This document shows, one piece after another, positions 23,280 to 35,164 of a stretch of DNA of 64,000 bases. How positions within the stretch are numbered: the first letter of the stretch is position 1; each line of letters starts with the position of its first letter. The stretch comes from Manis javanica (Eukaryota; Chordata; Mammalia; Pholidota; Manidae). Under the pieces are notes generated by a model. The model was not told the DNA's origin. It did not search any database and worked only from the letters and a program-made list of their open reading frames with translations. The stretch lies in contig NC_133157.1 of NCBI RefSeq assembly GCF_040802235.1, positions 90,940,001 through 91,004,000 on the forward strand, written 5' to 3'. A program made the position numbers and the translations under genes.

Positions 23280-23495
23280 AGGGAAGGCAGCAAGCATGCA
23301 TGAGGATATCCCACAGCCCCGCGCAGAAGCCTCCACAAGGCGAGGGAGCTGCCTTGGAAGTGAGCCATCCCATACCTTCAGATGGGACCACCACAGCATC
23401 TATGCCCCGCTTCCTGACCCAGACACTGGGAAGCATCATAAATATTTGCAGCTTTATGAGTCTGTCTTGGAGTTTGTTTTGCAGCAGTAGAGTGT
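23280..23495 (+). mobile_element. MaLR/MLT1-type LTR 3' part (sense)
   Basis: 'cttcctgacccagacactgggaagcatcataaatatttgcagctttatgag' and 'gtttgttttgcagcagtag' parallel the MLT1 3' end ('attcctgacccacagaaactgtgagataataaatgtttgttg...gcagcaatag'). The left boundary is uncertain. Confidence 0.5.
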
Positions 23496-23599
23496 GAGGG
23501 ACTCTGCTGCCCAATTAGAAGGAATGATCGCCACGTACATGCTTACCCACAGGCATGCAGAGGCTTCTTGAATAGGATTGCACTGCACCATTTGCATCA

Positions 23600-24020
23600 T
23601 TTAAAGTAACACCATCAACTGCCTTAAATAGATCCCAAAATCTGCGCAGCTTAACAGGATTAAAGTGCGTTTCTTGGTCACACCACCTCCCGTCAGTGCT
23701 ATTGTTTGCGTGGTTCTCTTCGGAGCAGCAGTCCATGGGCCCAAGTTCTCTCCCCTGGCGACCCCAGGACTACACAGGTCTCTCCAATTCAAAGAGCAGG
23801 CAGGCAAGAGACCATGGAGAGGCCCCATTCACTTCTGAACCCCCTGGACCAGAAGTAACACTGCTATGTCCACTCAAGTTCCACAGCGAGAATGATCCAC
23901 TTGGCCAGACACAAGCAGGTGCTGAGGAGTGGGGTCCTGGCTGGGGGCCGCTCAGCACTTGCCCAAGTCTGTGGAATCCCTGTGGTCAACCATCCCTCTC
24001 TGCAGTGTTCCTCTTCTCTT
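23600..24020. repeat. Unclassified old interspersed repeat
   Basis: 'gcgcagcttaacaggattaaagtgcgtttcttggtcacacc' and 'ccagaagtaacactgctatgtccactcaagttccacagcgagaatgatccacttggccagac' resemble common mammalian LTR/hAT repeat text. I cannot name the family. Confidence 0.3.
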
Positions 24021-24044
24021 GCTTTTTTAAATTAAAATAGATGC

Positions 24045-24480
24045 CATGGGCATTGTGGCAGACAGGCTAAGATGAGCCCTGGGGGTCTGCCTCCTCATTT
24101 TCACCTCCCCTGGAATGCGGGAAAGACCTCTGACTTGCTTCTAACCAGTGGAATATGGCAGTGGTGACAGGATATACGTGGTCATGTCACATAAGGCTCT
24201 AACGCTGTCCTCTTCCCAGCTCTGAGGAAGCAAGTGGCCATGTGGAGAAGGCAGAGAACTGGTCCAGAGTCTGACAGAGCGTCGGGAGCTGAACGCCCAC
24301 AGCCACATGAGCACAGGCACAGGTCCCTCCTCAGTCAGCCCAGCTGACTCCTTGATTTTGGAGCAGCTAAGCTGTGCCTGGACTGCCCTCCAAGAGAAAC
24401 TATGACACAAGAAAGGCTGCTGCTTTACACTGCTGGGTTTGCAGTAGTATTGCTCTCTATCCACAGATTCTGGTGCGGGC
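24045..24480 (+). mobile_element. MLT1-type (MaLR) LTR (sense)
   Basis: The text 'gacctctgacttgcttctaaccagtggaatatggcagtggtgacagg', then 'agccacatgagc', 'ctgactccttgattttgg' and 'ccaagagaaactatgacacaag', follows the layout of a MaLR LTR with its polyadenylation end to the right. The exact subfamily is not determined. Confidence 0.55.
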
Positions 24481-26560
24481 ATCCTCCCAAGTCTGGGCAT
24501 CTACACCCTCCTCTTACAGCCATGTGCCTCCCATGTTGGATGCCCTGTGCATTTAACTTGTCCCTGTTGATGACATGCAAGTTACCCCCGCCGCTCTTTG
24601 CCATTGCACACAACACTCAGAGTGCGCCTCACGTGGATCCTTGCCACCACCGAAGGGTGTACACGAGTGGCTCCTGGAAAGTCTCCAAAACAGGTCTGCA
24701 CCTCCCTGATTCTGGGGCACAGTCACCTCCCCAAAAGGGCATTGTGGCGGTGGGTGGCTTCCTATAGTGCAGACGGCAAGGATGTTCCTGTCAGAGGGAA
24801 CAGAAGCAGGTGGCGATTGTGTGTGGAGCCCTGGCGTGCATCGAGAGAGAAGATTCCGCAGGCACCGCCTCACAGAGGGCGAAGAGGGCCCAGGCTGGCG
24901 GTGATGCCTGGGGCACAGGCTGAGAGGCTGGGGACCAAGGGGCAGCTTTTCAAGATTCCAGGGCACAGGTAGAAAGCCCTAACTTAAGGCACACAAGAAT
25001 GTCACTACATACACTTCTGTAGCCCAGGTGTCCTGGAGATTAAATCTAGTACCAGCCGTGTGATTGTCTGCCCTGCAGGGATTCCAGGTAAACAGGTAGA
25101 TGCCAGTAAACAGGGAGGCAGGCTCCTCATCTCCAAGGACCAATCCCACTGCCTGCACCTCTGTGCTGAGGGACCAGCATGTGAAGGGGCAGGACTCCAC
25201 TTGGTTGTCCTGGAGACTGGCCTGCAGTGGACAAGATGAGGCCACCTCAGGAGGTGGCCCACATCCCCACCCTGACTCTCCCTGGCCTCCACAGATGGAA
25301 AGTGGCCTAGAGGACACTCCATGAGGGCCAGCCACAGACTGCCGCTGCATGGGGAAGACCTGCAGGAAGGATCTCAGGGAATTCCCAAAATGTGGGGAGT
25401 CCCCAGGACTGCCACCCTGTGGTGTCTGCACCCAGCTGAACGTCAGCACAGAATTGAGAAAAACCACAGGTGGCCACTGTTTTCATCTGTCTGAGATGCA
25501 GCAGTAATGGCGGAGACAGAGTCCAGTCCAGGGTTGGAGCTCAGTGGGCTTTGACTGTCCATATGTTCCTGCTCTCTGGCCAGCCCTGCCCTCTCCAGAG
25601 AAGCTTCTAGATGCTGGGAGGGCAGGCTGTGGGAGGGGCGAGGTGTGCCAGCTCCAGCCCTGGAGAACACTTGGTGGGCAATGGATCTATTCTCTGAGCT
25701 CGGGCCTCTGAGGGTGCAGAACAGGGTCCCATCACCCCCAGAACAATCGGTGGCAAAGGAAATGGGGATTGCTGTGACAAGTTTAAACCAAAGGGTTCAT
25801 GGGCCACCTTCCCTGAGATCAAGGGCTCTGTCTGCTACATGGGCAAAATTGGGCTCTTCTGGCAGGAAAGGAAGCAAGGAGGAACGCTGTGTAGGGGAAG
25901 GACAGAGCCCTCCCTGAGTATGGGGTCACTCCGACATCTAGCATTTTCTATGTGTTGTTAGGTCTCCAAGAGCATGGGAGGTGGGCGCAGGCATCAGGCC
26001 TGTCATCTTCATTGCTCACTTGTTTGTGTTCTTCTGTCTCTACCTGCAAAGATAGTTGAGATTTGGCCTTACTATGAACTCCAAACATAGCTTCCTCCAC
26101 CTGAAATAGGATGGTTCCTAATGTTGTCCCTGTGAATGAGGTATCCTTTCTCATTTCTTGGCACACTTCCTATTTTTTGTTGTTGTTGAAAACACATTTT
26201 AAATAATACAATGTGACAACTCCGGAGAAGTGGTTCTGCCCCCTCCCCAGGGCTTGCTGTTGCTATGTCTTTAATGACCTTTCCTGAATAATTTCTGTAA
26301 AGACTGTATTCTCTGTCATGGGTGGCCACTGAGGTCTCTGAGTAGCTTAGCTGTCAGCTAGTGACTGGACAGAGATTCCTTAAACACTGGGACCAGCAAG
26401 CCCCCCGTCTTTCCGTAGGGCTCTGCTGCATGTCGGGGCCCTTTCGACACTCAGCTGGGCAGCTGACACTGCCTTCGTCTTCCCTTCCTGCTGGCACAGG
26501 CTTCAGAGCCCACCAGAGATGAGACCTGATGGCCTTCTCAGGTCCTTCCTGAGCTTACAC
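24481..26560. other. Intergenic, no gene recognised
   Basis: 26160-26400 ('cacattttaaataatacaatgtgacaactccggagaagtgg', 'gtggccactgaggtctctgagtagc') looks like an ancient repeat I cannot name. The rest is GC-rich unique-looking sequence without credible exons. Confidence 0.4.
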
Positions 26561-26564
26561 ACAA

Positions 26565-27000
26565 ATCACCCAGTCTAGCAGCTTAAAACAGCACTTCTTC
26601 ATCATCTCGTAATTCACGGTTGCATGGGTCTGAGGGAGCTTGGGGAGGGCTGGGTTGGAGAATCCCTGTTGGGGTCTCTCCTGCGGTTACCGCAGGGTGT
26701 CAGCTGGGCATGGAGTCATCTGCAGACTGGACAAGGCTGGGCGTCCAGGTGGCTCACTGCCCGGCTGGCCGTGGGTGCAAGCTGCCAGCCAGAAGCTCAG
26801 TGGGGCTGCTGAGTTGAGCTCCATGTGTTGCCTCTCCCTGCAGCTTGGGCCTCCAGAGGGTGGTGACTGCAGAGGGCCCTGACTTCTTATTTGGTGGCTC
26901 ACAGCCCAAGAAAGAGGGCTTCTGCAAAAGCAGGTTGAGGGCTTGGTCTTCGGTGATTAGCCTGTGCTACACGGCACCACTGCAGCCATCCTCCTCCAGC
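26565..27000. repeat. Unclassified old LTR/MER-type repeat
   Basis: 'agcagcttaaaacagcacttcttcatcatctcgtaattcacggttgcatgggtctg' followed by 'tcagctgggcatgg' and 'ctgacttcttatttggtggctcacagccc' follows a widespread mammalian repeat in antisense-like orientation. The family name is uncertain. Confidence 0.38.
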
Positions 27001-29755
27001 TGAAGTGGGCACAAGCCTGCAAGACACAAGCAGAGGGATAGAGATGCATGCCTCACACCATGGAAGCATGTCAAAGGCTTGCAGCTGCCTCTTAGAACTG
27101 CCATGCAGGCCTAGCGCCTCCCATCCTCAGGAGACAGGTCCCTGACTGCAATTTGTCCCCTCCCTAGGTTACTTCTGTCCTGAAACATCCCAACATTCCC
27201 TTGCTTGTTTTCTTTCTTTTCCGGGATGAGAAAGTGGGGCAAGGATCCTGTTCCTCCCAGCCAGGCCCCTCCTCGGCGCTCAGTGAACACATGGGGAAGG
27301 GAGTGGCTGTGTCCCCTTGGACTGAGGCACACTGTGATTCCTCCTGCACCTGTAGTGATCCACTTAGGACACTTTTGGACTTGAGTCTGGCTGCTGTCCC
27401 TTGGTCCCTCACTGACCTTGAGGATCTCCTTGTCCACACATGCTGAGGGTAATCTCCATGCACATCCTCACACAGAGTTCAGGGCAAGACAGACAGGCCA
27501 TGCCCAGTGTTATGCTGGCTCTTCCCTCAGTGAGGGCCTCAATATGGGGTTTGTTTTCTGTTTTCACATGGAAAATACCTAGTATTCAGTCTTTACCTCC
27601 TGCCAGTCCCCTCCTCTCTGACCTCCTGTATCACATCTTTGCTTTGGAAGTGGTAGCCCCTGGGCACAGAGTTGTCAGCTCCATCACACCCCACTTGCAG
27701 GGCAAGAGCCTGTCACACTTTGTCTGAAAACCTCCTCCTTCTGCTCACATAGTCCGGGGGCTTTCCTGGGACACACCCCAGGTATGAGGGTTGGAGCTGT
27801 GACTGCCCACTGGTGAGGAAATGAGATTCACATCCAGGAGGGCAGGGGTCTTCTAGAGGAAGGACAAAGAAAATAATTTGCTTCCAGACCAGCTGCAGAC
27901 CGCGCAGCTGAGCCAGCCTGGCTCTGGTGAAGGGAATCAATCCACCCTCCTCCAATTTCCTGCTCAGCACCGCATTCCCCTGCACCCCTGAGGTCCACAT
28001 TTCCAAGACCGGTTGCCTCCTAAACCAAGCCCAAGGCTAGTTTTCACCCTCCAGGTCTTTCAGTTATTCCTGAGCATCCAGTGATCCTGGGGATCCCTTG
28101 CATGCTCCTCCCCATCCCCAGATGGAGCTTGGGGAGTGGAAAGCACCAAAAGGAGGTGACGTCTCCATCAAAGAGCTCACTCTAGGCCCAAGCGGTGCAG
28201 CCTCCTGGCCCCGTACCCACCATTGCATACAGCTATCTAGGGGGCATGGCCACTCCCCACCCTGGGGGTAGATGTGCCAGCCAGGAGCTCACCCCAGGTG
28301 GGCACCATCCTTACTGTGGTATCGATCTGAGATTCACAGTCTCCTTCCAGACGCCAGTGTTTCTGTCGCCACAGGTATGTTTTTGTCCTCCCATCAGAAC
28401 CAGGCAGCCTAGGACATGTCCACAATTAGACATTCATTGGTGTCCACGCCCCAGGGCCCCACATCCTGGTGTGGAAAGTGCATCCCTAAAGAATGGAGTC
28501 ATTCTCTAAAAGTTTCAAAATTGTCCATGACGATGTCTTAGAGATTAAGTCCACACTTGAGCCCAAGTTTGCACAACCATGCATGACTTCAGGAGCACGG
28601 CAATGTTGGGGTCCACCATGACCATGCAGAGGACAGGGCCCTGGGGGATGTGGGCACAGAGCAACAGCTCTCTCTGAGACTCTGGAAGGCAGGTTCCCTC
28701 CAAGGGGCTAGGCAAGGCCTCAGAAAGAGTCATGCCTTCATCAAGATGATTTCACCTTTGGGAAGAGCTGCTGGCCAAAGCTGAGGGTGGGGGAGATGGG
28801 AAAGAAGCCTCTCTGGGCGGACGTGCCCTATGTCCAGGCCCAGTGGGGAAGCTGTGGTGGGCAGTCACTATGCTGCCAGCCCTTTGCTTGGTGGCAGTTC
28901 CTGCCTGCAGGCTTCCACCTAGACACCTGCTACCATGCAGAGGGTGGGCCACAGTGTCCCATCTGCAGCGCCCACACTGAGGTGGGAGAGAACAGCCCCG
29001 GCAGCGACTGTACCTGTGTGCAGGTGCCCCGCCTGGGAGAAGAGGCCAGGCCGCACTCGGGACTTCCAGCAAGTCTCGGTCACAACCCTGAGCCAGAGCA
29101 TCTCCAATTCAGCTTCACCCTCGGCAGGGATTCCCAGGCTGGCATGGCTCCTCCATGGGAGTTAGGAAGTCTGTGGCCAGTTACATTTGGGAAATGCCAG
29201 GAGTGTCCCATTGGGCTTCACCCCCCAAGTGGGTAGAATTAGAACAGCCAACAGCATGAGCAACTGGCCAGGGAGAGGTAGTGGCCCCATGTGTTGGTGT
29301 GAGGGTGAAGAGTGGACATCAGGGAAAGCACCTGGCAGGCTCTTTTGGATGGGAAGGCTCACCTGACCTACCTAGGACAGGGTGCTTGCTGATCCCAGGA
29401 ATTCAACCAGATAAATGAACATGCACGCTCCCAACCAAAGGCACACATGAGGACATGCAGGGCAGTTTTACTTTTAAGAGCCAAGACCCAGGAACATCCC
29501 AATGCACAGGTAAATGGGGAAAGTTTTCTGTGTCTGAAAGTGTACATGGGAGGATGCTGAGCAAACACAAATAAATGCCTTACAGCCTGTGGCTCAGGGC
29601 TATCCCGGGAAAGCTGCTGGGCTCGGAGCCTCCAGGCCTCTCCTGTCAATTCACAGAGGTGGTTCACCTTTGCCGTTCAGATGCTGGCATGCACAAGCAC
29701 TTGTGTGTAGACAAGACTGGCAGAGAAGGTTTTGCAAATAGGCCTCAGATACCAA
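27001..29755. other. Intergenic, no gene recognised
   Basis: GC-moderate sequence with overlapping short frames on both strands. One chance-level exon-like signal (28351-28374) is listed under rejected items. No nameable repeat. Confidence 0.45.
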
Positions 29756-29760
29756 GCGTG

Positions 29761-30264
29761 TGTTGGGGAAGAAGAAATGTCCTCTACCCCTCAAGGTTCT
29801 AGCTGGTTTAAGAATCAAATTGACATGAGACAGATTAACAGGAGAAAAAAAAAGTTTATTTACATACACAGATGCCATAGACATGGGTTCCAAAGACAGT
29901 CGGGGAGAATGAGGTGTGTGTGTCCCCCTGAACCAAGGAGGGCAGGGGGGCTCTGAGGCACCAAAGGAAAAGGGGTGCCACTCACAGGAATGTGAAGAGT
30001 AAATGTTTGATAAACAAAGTACTAGATAGGCCACACAGAAACCGCAGGGACACAGATGAATTCTAACAGGCTTAGCCGCACCCCTCCCTGTGTACCACAC
30101 CTGATTTACATTACGATTAGCTGTCTATGGGGATAGGTCTCCCCCCTGGAGCTCCTCCATCTAGATGCTTTTTATGCAGTTGTGGGAGGTGTGGGGAGGT
30201 CAAAGTATCTTACGGAGTCTTTTGGGCCTTGATGATTTTCAGCTCAAAACAATCTGCCTGTCAC
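29761..30264 (-). mobile_element. Solitary class I (ERV1, MER4-like) LTR
   Basis: The left end reads tgttggggaagaag..cctctacccc. On the minus strand AATAAA (29855-29860) is followed by a T-run and then 'tctcctgttaatctgtctcatgtcaatttgattctt', a stretch shared by several ERV1 LTR families. The right end near 'ctgcctgtcaca' gives a CA terminus but is less sure. No internal viral sequence flanks it. Confidence 0.6.
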
Positions 30265-33200
30265 AGTGGCACCCCTTGGGGTGGCCTTCTCTTGGTCCCT
30301 ACAAGTCATGCATTTCAGGAGGCACAATTTCTGACCAAGGCTGGGCCTCCATGGCTGTGCTTCCCAGTACCGGGGTCCTGGGGACAGTTCTGAGTAGGGA
30401 GTCCTGCCCACCTGCACAGCCCGCATGGGAGTCTTTCTCCTGAGGCTCTTCCCACTCATTGCCCTTTATGCTCTCTCTTCCATCCTCCAAAGGTCAAAGC
30501 CTCTTGGAGTACTTGATTTAAAGAAGGAACTGGGCAGGGGGAGTGAGCAGCCCCGGGTCAGGATGAATTCAGGGTGGAGATGGAACCACCACAGTGTCCA
30601 TACTCTCCCTGTCCCTACAGGCTTCAGGGAGAGGCCAGAGGCCAGGAATGCAAAGCAGAAGTGAGGAGGCAGCCCCAGTCTGTGCAGCATTGCCCTTCTG
30701 GTGTTCCCAGAGCACCATGATTCCAGAACCTTCTCAGACTGGCCAGAACCTGCTTCCTAAGCCAGTGGTGGTAAGATTCCAGCACAGCACTCCTAGTCTG
30801 CCTGAGCTCTGGAGACACAGGCCTCTCCAGGTGGAGTGGGGCACCATATGGGGAGAGGCACTTTCACAGGAGGAGGCCTTCCCTGCTTCCTCAGCCCGAT
30901 GCCTAGAGGCCAGAACCCACAGTGAGACAGGGTGGCTCCCTGGGCCCCTGACCACAGGCCATGGTCATGTGCACCAGCCACTCTCATAGTGAGGGCAGGG
31001 AAGGAAGAGGAACGTTCCAGATAGGGGCATCTTGCCTCACCACACCAGAAAGCGGTCATATCCAGCACAAGAAGGCAGCAAATCCTCAAGGTATGGGGCC
31101 CTAGGTCTGCTCCAGGGTCACCATTCATCACAAGTCACAGACAGCGTGTGCCTTTGGGTGTAAACATGGGGCAGGGGTGAGCAAGACACATAACCTATTA
31201 CTAACTCCTGCTAGCTGAAGTTTCCCAGAACTAAGTGAAAGTGAGAGCTCATAATTGCACAATGAAAATAAACGTGTCAAATATCTGAACATATTGGCCA
31301 AGAAGTGCACTGTTTACAGACTTTGGGATGAGTCTATTTCCTGCTCTGAAAGGAGAAGCAACAGATTACTACAAACTGACACTTAACAGGGGTACACACT
31401 GCATGTAGTGGCATCCCCAGATTCATCTTTACTTCCAGGACGGACCCCGGGCCAGTGGGACTGTTCTTCCAGTGCAAGGGCATCCTGGGGATGGGCGAGG
31501 CACCAACCCTGTGAGGAAGCCCACCCCATGCTCTCCAGGAAAATATGTTTAGACAAATTGCTCCCTCCTCCCTAGCCTGGACTGGTTCCAGAGTAACCTT
31601 CGCAGCAGTCTGGGTCCCTGTGCCCCTGCAGTCAATCTGCAGCGGCTGTGTGCCTGATGAAAACCATCACCAAGCCTGCCAAGGGCCTCCCCACCGCTGC
31701 CGCAGCTCCACTCTCCTGGGCTGGCCCTGGCCCTGCCTGGCCAATGCCTCTGGCCGCCTGCAGCCTGCCACCCTAATGCCATTAGAAAATCCACAGGGCA
31801 ACTTTCAAAGCACTTAGTGGGAAGGGGAGCCACTTTCTGTGTAACAGGAGCAGCTCAGCACCATTCGCCCATTTCTCATGAAATACTTTCAAGAACAGAA
31901 TTTTTCCCTTCAAATGCAGGTGTGTGGCCTTCAGGAAGTATAAGAAGTACTCCAGCTTTCTGTCTGAGCCAAGAATGTTCGTGGTTGAAGAGGAAAGGCT
32001 GTAGGTAAGGAAAGCCCTTTATTACATGTTATTATATAAGAAGGAGAGTATATTGAAGGTTTCAGATTTAATCCTGTTGTGTCTCGCCTATCACTTTCAT
32101 GTTATCCACTACACGCATAAGAGAAAACAGCAACTTTTCCCAACTTTACATTCTAAAGCAGGAATCCCGATATGGTATTGAACACCCAAACCCGTCCATG
32201 CTAAGTCTGGCAGGAGCACATTTATTTCCCTTTTTGGGCTGTGCGGTTTACCATGAGCTCCTGGAACATGACATTTTGAACAGACTGGGATAGCAGATGG
32301 AAAAATCACCATCTGATTTTGACATGACGCGGAGAAATAGAATTTGATGAACAGTAATTAGAGAAGCCACATCCAGCCAGAGAAGGCCATGCCCAAACAG
32401 CAGGGTGCACTGCAGAAGGCACTCAAACCCTGGGGCCCTGTGAAGGGGTGTGGGAATTGGATTCTGGAATAGAAAAGGAGCTAGTGCAAAGGCTGGCTGT
32501 CTCCCCAGGGCACAGGGGCTGATTTGCACACATTTTTGCATCCTGGGCTCCCCCAAGGTCCCCAAAGAATCCCTGAGCTAGGCGTACTAACTGTTTCTAT
32601 AAAGTTTCAAACCTGCTGGAAAAGCATGGGGTTCCTCAGGATACAGACACATGCAGCTGCAATGACACAGCCTTGCAGGACACAAGTCAACACCAAAACC
32701 CACAGTGTCCCTATTTCAGGGAGAACACTGGGAGTGGGAACTGGGGGGCTTCACTCTGCCTGCAGCCTCTTTGTCTTCCAGGTGGGCATCTGCTCTGTTC
32801 TTTTCAGTGCTTTTTAAATGCTTTATATATGCCATGGTAAATTTCAAATATTTGAATATGGAGTTGATCCCCGAGCATGGCCAACTAAAGTATTCTGTTG
32901 AAACTGTGTGGTTAATGGTCATTAGGCCTCTACATTTAGGTGACTGTTCTGCTAATGGAAATGAATGCATGCATGGAGCCTCTTGAATTCTTGCAGACTC
33001 TCAGGAAAGCCTTTGTTTGGTTGCTTGTGGCTCAGGAATCTGGAGGGAGCCCAGATAAGGAGGAAGGAGGGTGAGAGGCACCCAGGAAAATGTGTGACCA
33101 AGGTATGGGGCTGAGGGGAAGTTTCCCTGGGTTTGTATGAGCTTGGAGTCCGAGACTCACATTTTTAAAGGATGGTGAAGGGCTGCAACTAAATAAACAA

Positions 33201-34515
33201 AGCCCCAGTTTCACCTGGTAGGCAAGTTCCTAGAGTCATTAAGTAGTATCAGGTCTATTTAATTTATTTAATTATAAATACAACAGCATGATACCATCCA
33301 TATTATGTCCAAAGAACACATGGAAACCAAAAACTTAAATAGAAGTGCCCCCACAAAAATGAGTTTAAACTGCTCAGGTGGTCAAATTGCTCTGGTGGGC
33401 ATGTGGGGGTCTGCATGGGGGAAGATGCCACCTCTTGCAGGAATGAACTGAGAGTCCGAGGGGGCTGCCCTCTCTGAAGCTCAGGAGTAGGCACGGGAAG
33501 GGCAGGTGGATGTGAGGGGACAGTGCACGTGAGCTAGAACCCAGAGATGGGCTGGCCCACACCCTGCATGCACCCCTCCCTGCCTCCAAGCAGCAGCCTT
33601 AGTGATGTGGGTCATCCAGAGCAGGTCATGCACTGGCCCAGGGATGGGGAAGCTGAGAGAGGCCCCAGCTGATGCTGGAGCAGCCAGGCCTGGCCCCTGA
33701 CCCAGGAAGTGAGACTGCGAGGCCACGGTTGGGCAGCCTTGCCCCCTTAAGCGCACAGATCTCTGTGCCCTCCAAACAGTGTGGCCCATGCTAACCCTGC
33801 ACAATGTAGGAAGCTTAGCTAAGGGACACCACAGCCAGCCAGCACATCCCACATGCCACGCCTGGTGAAGCCCAGCTAGGAGCCGCTCCCTGTACTGACA
33901 CCACACTACCGGCCTTCCCCTGCATGAAGACCCCATACCATTAGCTCCAGGAAACTGTGCCCATGGGGAAACTGACCTACACGCTCAAAGGCAGAGGAAA
34001 GCAAAGAGCCCCATGAATCAGTCAGCCCAGTCTTCATCCTTACAAATGAACAGACAACCAAAACTTACTGGGCACCTGGGAAAATTGCAGGAGAGAAACT
34101 GGCTGCCACGGAGAAACCCTGATTAACCAAGGGTCCAAGGAGACTCATACGCATTCCAAGGAGCCTCTCAGACACTGGAGGGGTATTAAAAACATAAAAA
34201 GGAACAAACCAATTTTCAATAGAAAACATTATGTGTTTAGAAGTGTAGTGGCATCTGTAATTAGAAGTGCATTTTTCAAAATGAGATGGATTAATGGTCG
34301 GATGTACGGGTGAGTAGCTGTGTGATGGAGCAAGTGCGGCAATGTGCTAAAATGGAATTCGTGGCAGGTATTCATGTTGCAATTCAATGAGTTATAAGAA
34401 ATACGTATTTCCCAGGTATATTTGACCTTCATCCACAGTTCCTGGAAACACTGCAGAGCCTTAAAGGTGAAATGGGTGTCTTGCCATGTTAATGAGAGAC
34501 TTTTGCACCCCACCC
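30265..34515. other. Intergenic, no gene recognised
   Basis: Mostly unique-looking. AT-rich patches at 32040-32140, 32815-32990 and 33240-33340 are not repeats I can name and may include conserved non-coding sequence. No credible exon. Confidence 0.45.
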
Positions 34516-34519
34516 AAGG

Positions 34520-35149
34520 CGGCTGGAGGTGGGGATGGCCAATAATTTGGTCAATCAGTTTTACTTAATTTTAGTCAATCAGGCAATGGCCAATAATTTA
34601 GTCATTCATGACTCTGCAATGAAGCCCTCCCAACGCCTCCCCACCCTGACCCCACAGAAGAGCTTCTCTCTCTCTTAGATCCCGCTTCTCTGTGGGAGAG
34701 AGCTTCCAAGCTCTGGGAACCAGAAAGCTTCCACAAGCCCCCGAGCCAGGCCCCAAGCTCTACAAGGAAAGAAGCTTCTTTATTTGGGACCTTGACCTAT
34801 GTCTCTCTTGTCTGGCTATTAACTTGTAGCTTTTATTACAGTGATAAAGGTAAGTTCTTTCTTGAGTTCTGTGAGCACTCCACCAGCAAATTAATCAAAC
34901 CTAAGGAGGAGGTTGTAGGAACCTCCAGTCTGTAGCCGATAGGTCTGAAGCACAGGAAACTGCCTGGGGCTTGCGCCTGGCATCTGGAGTGGGAGGTGGA
35001 GTCTTGTAGGAGGGAGCCCTTCACCTGGGGAGTCTGGTGCCCTCTCCAGGTCCTGACAATTAAGAATCAGAATTAAGTTGAGCTCCCAGACACCCTGCTG
35101 GTGTTTGAGAATTGCTTGGTGTCCCGCGGGGGAAGACACCACACATGCA
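34520..35149 (+). mobile_element. Solitary ERVL-type LTR (sense)
   Basis: 'cctatgtctctcttgtctggctattaacttgtagcttttattacagtgataaaggtaag', 'ctgtgagcactccaccagcaaattaatcaaacctaagg' and 'ctggtgtttgagaattgcttggtgtcc' follow the 3' half of a common mammalian LTR. Directly after the ACACATGCA end, 'ttggaatcaggtcc' resembles a decayed Leu-type primer-binding site (ttggtgtcagaag). The 5' boundary is approximate. No internal coding sequence follows. Confidence 0.58.
34535..34608 (+). repeat. CCAAT-containing direct repeats in the LTR U3
   Basis: atggccaataatttggtcaatca (34535-34557) recurs at 34586-34608 with two mismatches, 51 bp apart. A partial copy 'ttagtcaatca' lies between them. Each full copy carries a CCAAT box. 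Confidence 0.85.
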
Positions 35150-35164
35150 TTGGAATCAGGTCCA

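Noticed and set aside
28351-28374. Second microexon-like signal (cttccag, 24 nt, gtatgt)
   Set aside because: It lies upstream of the only promoter, and such acceptor/donor pairs are frequent by chance.
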